This document shows, in pieces, positions 1-5,862 of a DNA stretch of 7,136 bases. The stretch is from assembly GCA_003520425.1 (NCBI GenBank), contig DOUU01000100.1, positions 1,003 through 8,138 on the forward strand, written 5' to 3'. Source of the DNA: Deltaproteobacteria bacterium. Its GTDB lineage: Bacteria; Myxococcota_A; UBA9160. Under the pieces are notes generated by a model. The model made no database searches, was not told the origin of the DNA, and worked only from the letters and a program-made list of their open reading frames with translations. Position numbers and translations under genes: made by a program. Position 1 is the first letter of the stretch. Each line of letters starts with the position of its first letter.

Positions 1-411
1 ACTTGGACTCGTGGTCACCGCTCCACCACTCATGCTGCCCCCAAGCGAGCGAGACTTCAAGCGGAAACTTGTCTCGAGAGACTAAGCGTCCACGTCCACG
101 CCGTGACTCACGGTGGGCCGAGCGTCCTTCGTGAACCACTGTGGACGCCCGTGTGACGCGGCTCCATCGACCGCTCGGCCTCGATCGAGCTCCCAGGTTC
201 GGGCAACGTAAGCACGTTCGCCTGGGCTCGCGATCGTGCCGTGAGGTGGGTGGGAGTGCGCGCCCAAGATCGACCCGATCGCCAGCGGTCACGGTGGCGG
301 AGGCTGCGTCGTCAGGCGTTCGCCAGCGGAGTTCCCCGATCCAGTCGCAGTCTCTTCGCTCGTACAGCGATTGCACGTGGGCAGCGAGGGCTATGGGCTC
401 ACTGTCAGGCA

Positions 412-484
412 CTACGCTCCTATACGCTCACTTGCGACGCTATACGCCATTCGATGTCTAAATTGAATTTCCCAAGATTTCCCA
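412..484. repeat. Cluster of short direct repeats (CTATACGC and ATTTCCCA)
   Basis: CTATACGC occurs at 420-427 and again at 440-447, starts 20 bp apart, with the related CTACGCTC at 412-419. ATTTCCCA occurs at 467-474 and 477-484, exactly 10 bp apart, in an AT-richer patch. Repeats spaced by about one or two helical turns can be protein-binding sites, such as integrase arm sites, excisionase sites or replication iterons. The repeats are short and I cannot assign a function. Confidence 0.3.
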
Positions 485-653
485 TTGTTGACCCTTTTCC
501 AAGTCTCTACGTTTCCCGGTGCTGAAGGTGTTCATGCGGCGGGAGAATGAGAGATCAACACGCAATCCTCCACCCGCACCCTGCCCCGCTCTCTACGGTG
601 CTCAGTACCCTCGCGGCGGCGGCGCGTCCCCCCGAAGAAGTGGGTGCTGACTT

Positions 654-682
654 GAACGGACGAGAGCCTGCTCGTCCCGTTC
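654..682. promoter_or_regulatory. Hairpin upstream of the integrase
   Basis: The left arm GAACGGACGAG (654-664) pairs with the right arm CTCGTCCCGTTC (671-682) around the 6-nt loop AGCCTG, with one bulged base. It ends 18 bp before the ATG at 701. No T-tract follows, so it is not a typical intrinsic terminator. It could be an operator, a translation-control hairpin in the integrase leader, or a hairpin that blocks read-through from upstream. Confidence 0.4.
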
Positions 683-700
683 AGGACCGACGGTAGTCCA

Positions 701-1948
701 ATGGGAACGGCCGCCGCTGAAATACCTTTCCGCCGTGCCAGCGCATGCGGTAGTAATTGGGCGATGGCGGAGAGATTCGGAAAGGTGCTGCCCTACAGAT
801 CGGGCTGGCGCCTCGATCTGCGACCGTACGGCTACTTGTACACGGATCAGGGGTTACGTTTCGAAAGCGAGGCGCACGCCGCGGGCGTTCTCGCCTCGAT
901 CCGCCGGGAAATCGCAAACGGTGCGGCGGCCTCTGACATCGTGCGTCGCCTGCTCCCAAAAGACGGCAAGCAAGATCGCGTGAAGGTACATCTCGCGCGG
1001 TGGCTTGAGGCTCAGGCTGCGCGCGAGGCCGCGGGCGAACTGTCGCCCGAGTATCTTCGTAACCTGCAGCGCGCGTGCCGCCCGACCGGTCACTTCGGCC
1101 CGCTGCTCGATCGCTCGATCCACTCGCTCACCTACGGCGTACTCGAGGATTGGCTCTTCGGTTTGACCGTCAAAGGCAAGACGAAGCGCAACGCGGCCGG
1201 CGACTTCCACGCCTTCCTCAGCTGGCTACGTCGGCGCGGAGAGCTCTCCGACGTGCCCGATTTCCCGACGGTGCCCGTGGACGAGTACCTTCCGACCATC
1301 ATCTCGCTCGAAGATCAGGACCGCGTGATTGCCAGGATCCCAGCGGAGCGGCGGGGGGCCTTCCTCGCGGCCCGCCTCGGTCTACGGCCAAGCGAGGTCC
1401 GCGCGCTCAACATGGAGGACTACCGTGAGGGCTGCCTTGTCGTCGCGCATGGCATGAAAGGTCCGTCCTCCTATCACCCGCGGCGCGGTACGAAGAGTCG
1501 GCGCTTCCGTTTTGTGGAGGTAGATCGTGAGCTTGCCGATTGGATCGCGGAGTATCGGCGCGATGCGATCGGCGCGGCCCCGCTCTTCGTGAATCCGACG
1601 GGGCGCCGAAGCGAGGGGCGGTGGCTTGGGAGTGCACTACGGCAGGAGTGGAGCCGTGCCGCGCGATCTCTTGGGATTCGCGCGCGCATGTATGAAGGCA
1701 CGAAGCACAGCAGCGCGAGTGCGGCCGCGCGGCGTGGGGTGCGGCTCGAGGTGATTCAGCAGGCGCTCGGACATGCGGACGCGCGGAGCACGGCGCGCTA
1801 TGCGCGACTCGCTCCGATGGCCTCCGTCACGGTGCTCCGACCTGAGTGCAACTTGAGTGCACAAGAAATTGCGTCGTCTAAGCGGCTGGAAATGCTAGGT
1901 GAATTGGTGGGACGTGCAGGGATCGAACCTGCGACCTCCGCGGTGTGA
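701..1948 (+). CDS. Tyrosine recombinase / site-specific integrase
   Basis: 415 aa, phage-integrase family; it should catalyse integration and excision of the element at the adjacent tRNA-Val gene. An N-terminal SAM-like core-binding segment lies at about residues 92-190 and the catalytic domain at about 200-372. Visible catalytic residues are Arg229 (GLRPSEVRAL), Lys265 (GTKSRR), His358 (LGHADARST) and the nucleophile Tyr367 (ARYARL). The box usually reading HxxRH is EGTKH (332-336), so the second Arg is Lys335. The ATG at 701 lacks a good Shine-Dalgarno sequence (only AGGA at 683-686). Met22 at 764 is a plausible alternative, because family-like sequence begins there. The last 14 residues (from 402, including AGIEPATSAV) are encoded by the complement of the tRNA, so the native tail probably depends on the attachment site. 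Family assignment is firm; activity is inferred. Confidence 0.92.
   Translation: MGTAAAEIPFRRASACGSNWAMAERFGKVLPYRSGWRLDLRPYGYLYTDQGLRFESEAHAAGVLASIRREIANGAAASDIVRRLLPKDGKQDRVKVHLARWLEAQAAREAAGELSPEYLRNLQRACRPTGHFGPLLDRSIHSLTYGVLEDWLFGLTVKGKTKRNAAGDFHAFLSWLRRRGELSDVPDFPTVPVDEYLPTIISLEDQDRVIARIPAERRGAFLAARLGLRPSEVRALNMEDYREGCLVVAHGMKGPSSYHPRRGTKSRRFRFVEVDRELADWIAEYRRDAIGAAPLFVNPTGRRSEGRWLGSALRQEWSRAARSLGIRARMYEGTKHSSASAAARRGVRLEVIQQALGHADARSTARYARLAPMASVTVLRPECNLSAQEIASSKRLEMLGELVGRAGIEPATSAV
1905..1948. other. Probable attachment site core (integrase/tRNA overlap)
   Basis: This is the 44 bp shared by the integrase reading frame and the tRNA, running from the encoded CCA end through acceptor stem, T arm and variable loop to the anticodon loop. 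Tyrosine recombinases that target tRNA genes commonly use an identity block covering the 3' part of the tRNA, with crossover in the anticodon or T loop. The exact core cannot be fixed without the second copy. Confidence 0.5.
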
Positions 1949-1980
1949 ACACGGCGCTCTCCCAACTGAGCTAACGTCCC
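1905..1980 (-). tRNA. tRNA-Val (anticodon CAC), CCA encoded
   Basis: The minus strand folds as a full cloverleaf. The acceptor stem GGGACGT (1980-1974) pairs with ACGTCCC (1915-1909). The D arm is GCTC...GAGC, the anticodon stem CCGTG/CGCGG holds the loop TTCACAC with CAC at 1947-1945, and the T arm is GCAGG-TTCGATC-CCTGC. The discriminator is A (1908) and CCA (1907-1905) is encoded. It decodes GUG valine codons. It lies 35 bp downstream of pyrG on the same strand with no visible terminator between, so it may be co-transcribed. It overlaps the 3' end of the integrase gene on the other strand. Confidence 0.97.
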
Positions 1981-2015
1981 TTCCCCAGGGAGACTCGCGA
2001 AAAGCCCGGCCCGAT

Positions 2016-3611
2016 TCAACCCCGGCGCACTGCCGCACCCACGAACGCCGTGAAGAGCGGGTGGGGCTTGAAGGGCGTGGACTTGAACTCCGGGTGAAAT
2101 TGGCAACCTAGGAACCAGGGATGGTCTTCCACCTCCACGACCTCCACCAGGCGACCATCGGGCGAGGTTCCCGACAGCACGAGGCCGGCGCGCGAAAGTC
2201 GATCGCGATACTCGGGGTTGAACTCGTAGCGGTGGCGGTGTCGCTCGGAGATGTGCGCCGCACCGTATGCTTCGTAGGCCTTCGTGCCGGGCCGGAGGAC
2301 ACAGGGGTATGCGCCGAGGCGCATGGTTGCGCCCTTCTCCTTCAGACCTCGCTGCTCGGGCAGGAGGTCGATGACAGGGTGCGGCGTCTTTTCATCCACT
2401 TCGGTTGAGTTTGCGCGCTCGAGACCGGCCACGTTGCGCGCGAATTCGATTACGAGAAACTGCATGCCGAAGCAGATGCCGAAATACGGAATCCGCCGCT
2501 CCCGCGCAAAGCGCACAGCTCTGGCCTTCCCTTCGGCCCCTCTTTCGCCAAATCCGTGCGGGACAAGAATCCCATTCGCCGTCGCAAGAACAGACGGATC
2601 CTCGAGCTTTTCTGAGTCGAAGTACGAGATCTTGACCCGTGTCTTGTGTGGGAGACCTCCATGATAGAGTGCCTCGTTGAGGCTCTTGTAGGACTCGGTG
2701 AGGTCGACGTATTTCCCGACCATTGCGATTGTGATCTCGCGCTCAGGATGCGTGAAGCGCTCGACGACCTCCTCCCACCGTCTCAGATTCGGTCGCCCTG
2801 TCCAGATGTTGAGGACCTGCGTCACCTTATCGTCGAGGCCCTCCTGATGCAGGATGATCGGGACCTCGTAGATCGTCTCCACGTCCTTGGCCGTGATGAC
2901 GGCGTCCTCGTCTACATTGCAAAAGAGCGCGATCTTGCCTTTCACCGGTTTCGGCAGGAAGCGGTCTGTTCGACACAAGATCACATCAGGCGCGATACCG
3001 ACCGTCCGCAGCTCCTTCACCGAGTGCTGGACTGGCTTCGTTTTCAGTTCACCCGCTGTTGCGACAAACGGGACGAGCGCGATGTGCACATAGCAAACAT
3101 TCTCGCGACCGACGTCCGCGCGGAACTGACGGATCGCCTCGAGGAAGGGCAGCGATTCGATGTCGCCCACCGTGCCGCCAACTTCGACCACGAGAATGTC
3201 CACGCCCCGTGACGCTTCGTGGATCCGCGCTTTGATTTCGTCCGTCACGTGGGGAATGACCTGCACCGTCCCACCGAGGTAGTCCCCGCGGCGCTCCTTG
3301 GTGATCACGGCGTCGTAGACCTTCCCAGCGGTCACGTTGTTGGTCTTGCTCATCGTCGCCGTGGTGAAGCGTTCATAGTGGCCAAGATCGAGATCTGTCT
3401 CGGCACCGTCCTCGGTGACATACACCTCTCCGTGTTGGAAGGGATTCATCGTGCCCGGATCGATGTTGAGATAGGGATCGAGCTTCAGGAAGGTGACGCG
3501 CAATCCGCGGGCCTCAAGCAGCGCGCCGAGGCTCGCCGATGCAAGGCCCTTGCCGAGCGACGAGAGAACACCTCCCGTGACAAATATAAACTTGGTCGGC
3601 CGCGTGTTCAT
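2016..3611 (-). CDS. pyrG: CTP synthase (glutamine-hydrolysing)
   Basis: 531 aa, close to the usual 530-550. It makes CTP from UTP, ATP and glutamine-derived ammonia, the last step of de novo pyrimidine nucleotide synthesis in the cytosol. The N-terminal synthase domain (about 1-270) shows [10 protein letters not shown] (13-22), [13 protein letters not shown] (43-55), [16 protein letters not shown] (67-82) and [11 protein letters not shown] (143-153). The C-terminal glutaminase domain (about 292-525) has nucleophile Cys380 in GICFGMQ and His506/Glu508 in the HPE motif. The usual PGGFG glutaminase motif reads PHGFG (351-355). The frame is open further upstream, but family sequence starts at the ATG at 3611, which has GGTGGAG 7 nt before it. 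Nudix lies 25 bp upstream, tRNA-Val 35 bp downstream. Confidence 0.97.
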   Translation of the reverse strand: MNTRPTKFIFVTGGVLSSLGKGLASASLGALLEARGLRVTFLKLDPYLNIDPGTMNPFQHGEVYVTEDGAETDLDLGHYERFTTATMSKTNNVTAGKVYDAVITKERRGDYLGGTVQVIPHVTDEIKARIHEASRGVDILVVEVGGTVGDIESLPFLEAIRQFRADVGRENVCYVHIALVPFVATAGELKTKPVQHSVKELRTVGIAPDVILCRTDRFLPKPVKGKIALFCNVDEDAVITAKDVETIYEVPIILHQEGLDDKVTQVLNIWTGRPNLRRWEEVVERFTHPEREITIAMVGKYVDLTESYKSLNEALYHGGLPHKTRVKISYFDSEKLEDPSVLATANGILVPHGFGERGAEGKARAVRFARERRIPYFGICFGMQFLVIEFARNVAGLERANSTEVDEKTPHPVIDLLPEQRGLKEKGATMRLGAYPCVLRPGTKAYEAYGAAHISERHRHRYEFNPEYRDRLSRAGLVLSGTSPDGRLVEVVEVEDHPWFLGCQFHPEFKSTPFKPHPLFTAFVGAAVRRG

Positions 3612-3636
3612 GCGAGCGCTCCACCGTGGCTTTTCA

Positions 3637-4059
3637 TCACCGGACGCGCACCTCGCCCCCCGCGGCGGCGTCGGCGATGCGGACAGTATGAATCGGCACA
3701 AAGGGTTCCGGCAGCTTGTCGTGCGCGAAGAACCCGAGCGCCAGCGTCTCGTGAGGCGTGGTCGCCCCACCCTGCCGAACCGCCAGCGCTTCGAAGCACA
3801 GGTTCACGGCTTGGACGCGGCGGCCATCGGCGTACGCGATCACTTGGTGCTTGGGGTCAGAATACACGCCGACCAAACGTCCCAGGTCGATTTCGTAGCC
3901 GGTCTCCTCCCGCACTTCACGGCGGACAGCGTGCTCGAGCGACTCTCCGATTTCGAGCGCGCCGCCGGGGAGCGACCACCAACCCCTCAGGGGTTCCTTC
4001 CCGCGCTGCGCCATGAGGATGCGATCGCGCCGCAGGAGGATAGCGCCCACTCCGACCAT
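3637..4059 (-). CDS. Nudix hydrolase
   Basis: 140 aa, a typical single-domain Nudix length. These cytosolic enzymes hydrolyse nucleoside diphosphates linked to another group, such as oxidised dNTPs, ADP-ribose or NADH; the substrate cannot be read from the sequence. The Nudix box is complete: Gly33, Glu39, then REVREETGY at 47-55, matching GX5EX7REUXEEXGU, with metal-binding glutamates Glu48, Glu51 and Glu52. It is preceded by WWSLPGG (27-33). VGVYSDP (63-69) after the box resembles the ADP-ribose pyrophosphatase-like branch, but that is weak. An in-frame TAG three codons before the ATG at 4059 rules out a longer start. No clear Shine-Dalgarno is seen, and with the predicted promoter the leader would be only about 19 nt. 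pyrG follows 25 bp downstream, so co-transcription is likely. Confidence 0.93.
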   Translation of the reverse strand: MVGVGAILLRRDRILMAQRGKEPLRGWWSLPGGALEIGESLEHAVRREVREETGYEIDLGRLVGVYSDPKHQVIAYADGRRVQAVNLCFEALAVRQGGATTPHETLALGFFAHDKLPEPFVPIHTVRIADAAAGGEVRVR

Positions 4060-4084
4060 GGGCCGCTACGGATACCGGCGGTCA

Positions 4085-4113
4085 TTTATAGCAGGCATGA
4101 AGGATTCGTCCAA
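4085..4113 (-). promoter_or_regulatory. Predicted sigma-70 type promoter for Nudix-pyrG
   Basis: On the minus strand, -35-like TTGGAC (4113-4108), a 17-bp spacer and TATAAA (4090-4085) lie 25 bp before the Nudix start. TGC just before TATAAA gives an extended -10 (TGn). The expected transcription start is near 4078. It sits in the 92-bp gap after the SMP-30 gene, so Nudix, pyrG and perhaps the tRNA can be expressed independently of the genes upstream. Prediction by eye. Confidence 0.5.
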
Positions 4114-4151
4114 CCAGAGCGAGTCGAGGTCCGCCGCACGGAGGGTGACAT

Positions 4152-5084
4152 TCAGTTCGCTCCCTTCACGTCCAGGCGCGCGCGGTACACGGAGCCCTGC
4201 GCGGTCACAAAGAGCGTTTTTTCCTCGGCTTCGCCGAAAGCGCAACTGGAAGGCCGCTCGTGCACCTCGAGGGTGTGGATCAGAGTGCCTTCGGGGCTGT
4301 AGATGGCGATGCCGTTGGCGGCGATGTAAAGGTTGCCCTTGTCATCCACCGCCAGCCCACCGGGCACGCCGCCGATTCCCGAAACCAGGATGCGCTCGTT
4401 GGAGGCGTCGCCATTCCGGTCCACGTCGTAAGCGCGCACGTTCTTCTCATCGGTATTGGCGACGTAGAGGATGCGCCCGTTGGGTGACAGCGCGATACCG
4501 TTGGGCCGCCCCGCAGGTTTGGCCACCAGCTTGATGGGACCTTTGGGGGGAACGTGGTAGACACCGTAGAAATCCAGCTCGCGCTGATCGGACTGGTAGC
4601 CGAAGGCCGGATCGGTGAAGTAGACGTGGCCCGCCTTGCTCACAACGATTCCAGCCGGAGCGTTGAGCCGCTTGCCTTCCCAGCGATCGGCCAGCACCTC
4701 GACGCGGCCGTTACGGTCGGTGCGCGTGACGCGCCGTGGCCGAGTCTCGCAGGTATAGAGGCGGCCCTGAACATCGAAGGCGTTGCCGGCGGGGCCATTG
4801 GCGTTCTCGCGGAATACTTCAGCCATGCGCCCGGGGACCCACTTGAGAAGGCGGTCGTTGGGGGTGTCGCTAAAGATGAGGAAGCCGTCTTTGGACCAGG
4901 CGGCGTCTTCGGTGAAGCGGTAGCCAGCGGCGATCTTGCTGACCGCGGTGGTGGGTTCCTGGGCGTGGGCGGTGGCAGGGAATAAGCACCACAAAGGCAG
5001 GCAGGCGCAGAGAAGAGAGGTTTTAGAGCGCAGAGGCGACCGCTCCCTCACAGTCGCGGCCCGGAACCCTGAAGCGTGGGTCAT
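4152..5084 (-). CDS. SMP-30/gluconolactonase-like beta-propeller protein, secreted
   Basis: 310 aa. The basic N-terminus (R13, R15, R19, K21) and hydrophobic stretch (about 23-36) end in ATAHA-QEP, a likely signal peptidase I site after residue 41, so the protein is probably periplasmic. The rest is a six-bladed propeller of the SMP-30/gluconolactonase/LRE family, whose members often hydrolyse sugar lactones. Family blocks are FTEDAAW (57-63), GHVYFTDPAFGY (152-163), GRPNGIALSPNGRILYVANT (192-211) and AVDDKGNLYIAANG (245-258). Likely metal ligands Glu59 and Asn195 are present. The usual PND reads PAG (143-145) and the usual PDG reads PGG (241-243), which loses the third expected ligand, so substrate and even catalysis are uncertain. 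The start codon overlaps the BON stop as ATGA, indicating translational coupling. Confidence 0.88.
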   Translation of the reverse strand: MTHASGFRAATVRERSPLRSKTSLLCACLPLWCLFPATAHAQEPTTAVSKIAAGYRFTEDAAWSKDGFLIFSDTPNDRLLKWVPGRMAEVFRENANGPAGNAFDVQGRLYTCETRPRRVTRTDRNGRVEVLADRWEGKRLNAPAGIVVSKAGHVYFTDPAFGYQSDQRELDFYGVYHVPPKGPIKLVAKPAGRPNGIALSPNGRILYVANTDEKNVRAYDVDRNGDASNERILVSGIGGVPGGLAVDDKGNLYIAANGIAIYSPEGTLIHTLEVHERPSSCAFGEAEEKTLFVTAQGSVYRARLDVKGAN

Positions 5085-5377
5085 TTGCGGATGGTGAGGT
5101 TGTTAATCACCTGCTTGACGCCTTTGACTTTCCTGGTCAGCTTTTCGGCGCGGGTCTTGGCCTTGGGCTCGTCGACCTGGCCGCTCAGCGTTACGACTCC
5201 GTCCTTTACGTCCACCTTCAAACCACCGCCTTTTACGACCTGGTCGCTGGAGAGCCGGATGGCCACCTGGTCGGTGATCACGTTGTCAGAGACCGGCTCC
5301 TGCCTGGCGAGGCATGTGCCTGCCAGTACAAAGAGCAACAATAGCGCGCGGATTTTCGCTTTCATCTTCGAGGCCAT
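5081..5377 (-). CDS. BON-domain protein, secreted
   Basis: 98 aa from the ATG at 5377. Residues 6-23 (KAKIRALLLLFVLAGTCLA) form a signal peptide. The single BON domain covers about 29-96 with VDVKDGVVTLSGQVDEP (55-71) and GVKQVINNLTI (86-96). BON domains occur in periplasmic and outer-membrane proteins such as OsmY and are thought to bind phospholipid or other envelope components; here the role is open. Alternative starts are ATG 5365, which keeps the signal peptide, and GTG 5434, which adds 19 residues that do not look like a leader. No good Shine-Dalgarno supports any of them. The stop overlaps the SMP-30 start by 4 bp, so the two are probably made together as exported proteins. Confidence 0.87.
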   Translation of the reverse strand: MASKMKAKIRALLLLFVLAGTCLARQEPVSDNVITDQVAIRLSSDQVVKGGGLKVDVKDGVVTLSGQVDEPKAKTRAEKLTRKVKGVKQVINNLTIRK

Positions 5378-5694
5378 TGTACGCCAGTCGAGGGCACCGG
5401 GAAAGGCGGGTAGCCGCGTCTTGCTTCGAGGCACGCGCGGGGGGAACCCGGCCGGCTATTTTCCTGTGTACGCCTCTTTCCTGTGTACGCCTCCACTTGA
5501 AAGGGCAGCACTCGGAAAACCGAATCGGCCTCCTCCATTGCGACGTGATCCCTTCGCGGATCTCCAACCCCCAGGCCACTCATCGGCAGCTTGACATCGA
5601 TGAAGTGGCCCTCGACGGCCACGGAGTAGTAGTTGCTCTCGCCCTTGTCGCTCGCGTCGAAGCCGCGATGAGTGGAAACCAGGCAGGTCCGGCC
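5362..5694 (-). pseudogene. 3' remnant of an unrecognised gene, truncated by an IS6-type end
   Basis: One minus-strand frame from the IS end (5694) reads SGRTCLVSTHRGFDASDKGE..NYYSVAVEGHFIDVKLPM.., with GC-ending codons and a natural-looking composition, so it was probably coding. I do not recognise the family. It has no start: the 5' part is cut exactly at the terminal inverted repeat beginning at 5695. After LPFQVEAYTGK the frame crosses a 17-bp tandem duplication (5460-5493) and continues into sequence that does not look coding, ending at 5362 inside the BON gene start. With one copy of the 17 bp, the frame would end at once with TAG (5458-5456). It is most likely a dead fragment. A 3' fragment of a paralogue elsewhere in the genome is also possible. 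Confidence 0.5.
5460..5493. repeat. 17-bp perfect tandem duplication
   Basis: TTTCCTGTGTACGCCTC occurs at 5460-5476 and again, perfectly, at 5477-5493 with nothing between. Seventeen is not a multiple of three, so the second copy shifts the reading frame of the minus-strand gene fragment that crosses it and removes its predicted TAG stop. The perfect identity suggests a recent slippage event or an assembly error. Confidence 0.9.
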
Positions 5695-5862
5695 GGATCT
5701 GTTGCAAATGGCAGAAAAGTAGGTGGGATCGGGTCACTTACGACCAAGTCTACGCTGCGATACTGAAGAGGGTGTGTATGAATTAGCACTGGCCTACCGC
5801 GTCGCCCTTCGCCAACCGCGAATCTTCCCTTTCCGGATCGCATGCATTGCCTCGTAGCCGTG
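5695..5862 (-). mobile_element. IS6-family insertion sequence remnant (3' end)
   Basis: The outer end is a terminal inverted repeat, GGATCTGTTGCAAATGG (5695-5711). It matches 12 of 14 bases of the IS26 end GGCACTGTTGCAAA as I recall it and is also like the IS257/IS240 ends. Inside it, 39 bp on, lies the C-terminal end of an IS6-type transposase. A complete IS6 element is about 0.8 kb. The rest is absent, and the receptor gene occupies that space, so this is a truncated and decayed copy. The break point beyond about 5862 is not sharp. Confidence 0.72.
5750..5862 (-). pseudogene. IS6-family transposase C-terminal remnant, frameshifted
   Basis: The minus strand reads HGYEAMHAIRKGKIRG in one frame (5862 to about 5816). 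After an apparent 1-nt deletion in CGCGGTTGG it continues in another frame as LAKGDAVGQC, a TAA (5785-5783) where a sense codon is expected, then FIHTLFSIAA and a TAG stop (5752-5750). From memory, IS6-type DDE transposases end with GYEAMHMIRKGQ.., AKGDV.GQ..FI..LFG.AA, so the pieces line up in order. The DDE catalytic core is missing. Two disabling changes plus truncation mean it cannot encode a working transposase. An open frame running through the first piece (5794-6036) is therefore partly transposase and not a real gene. Confidence 0.75.

Larger units (their letters stand above)
1..700. other. No supported gene; probable interior of an integrated element
   Basis: I see no convincing gene here. 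The open frames are short, overlap each other in different frames and resemble no family I know. Features that stand out are a 13-bp near-palindrome at 101-113 (CCGTGA-C-TCACGG), direct repeats at 412-484, an AT-richer patch at about 455-500 in otherwise GC-rich DNA, and a hairpin at 654-682. Because the integrase to the right is joined to a tRNA 3' end, this stretch probably lies inside the same integrated element and may be a regulatory or decayed region. Confidence 0.45.
1..1948. mobile_element. End of an integrated element at tRNA-Val (left part outside the window)
   Basis: A tyrosine recombinase gene pointing into the 3' end of a tRNA gene is the classic end of a genomic island, prophage or integrative plasmid. 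The tRNA is intact, as expected when the incoming copy restores its 3' part. No phage structural, conjugation or replication gene is visible, so the element type is unknown. The far boundary should be a second copy of the tRNA 3' segment to the left; I did not find one in the window. Confidence 0.55.

Noticed and set aside
246..281. GGTGGGAGTGC..GATCGACC resembles part of the tRNA-Val 3' end, possibly the second attachment site
   Set aside because: The match is broken by insertions and mismatches and cannot form the T arm; chance similarity in GC-rich DNA is more likely.
141..525. Two overlapping plus-strand open frames of 94-106 codons
   Set aside because: Arg/Ser-rich, no ribosome binding site, no domain-like features, and they overlap in different frames.
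535..651. Small plus-strand frame of 38 codons starting MRRENERS
   Set aside because: Low-complexity Pro/Gly/Arg content and no supporting signal.
1981..2015. Terminator between pyrG and tRNA-Val
   Set aside because: A GGGCCGGGC stretch and TTTT are present, but no proper stem followed by a T-run can be drawn.
2016..3770. pyrG extended upstream to 3770
   Set aside because: The extra 53 residues overlap the Nudix gene and are not family-like; the ATG at 3611 has a good ribosome binding site.
3219..4302. Long plus-strand open frames opposite pyrG and Nudix (265 and 269 codons)
   Set aside because: Antisense shadows of strongly supported genes in high-GC DNA.
5300..5365. Lipoprotein signal in the BON protein (AGTC near the end of its leader)
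   Set aside because: The residue before Cys is Thr, not Gly/Ala/Ser as a lipobox needs; signal peptidase I cleavage is more likely.
5460..5493. Start of a CRISPR-like array
   Set aside because: Only two 17-bp units with no spacer between them; it is a simple tandem duplication.
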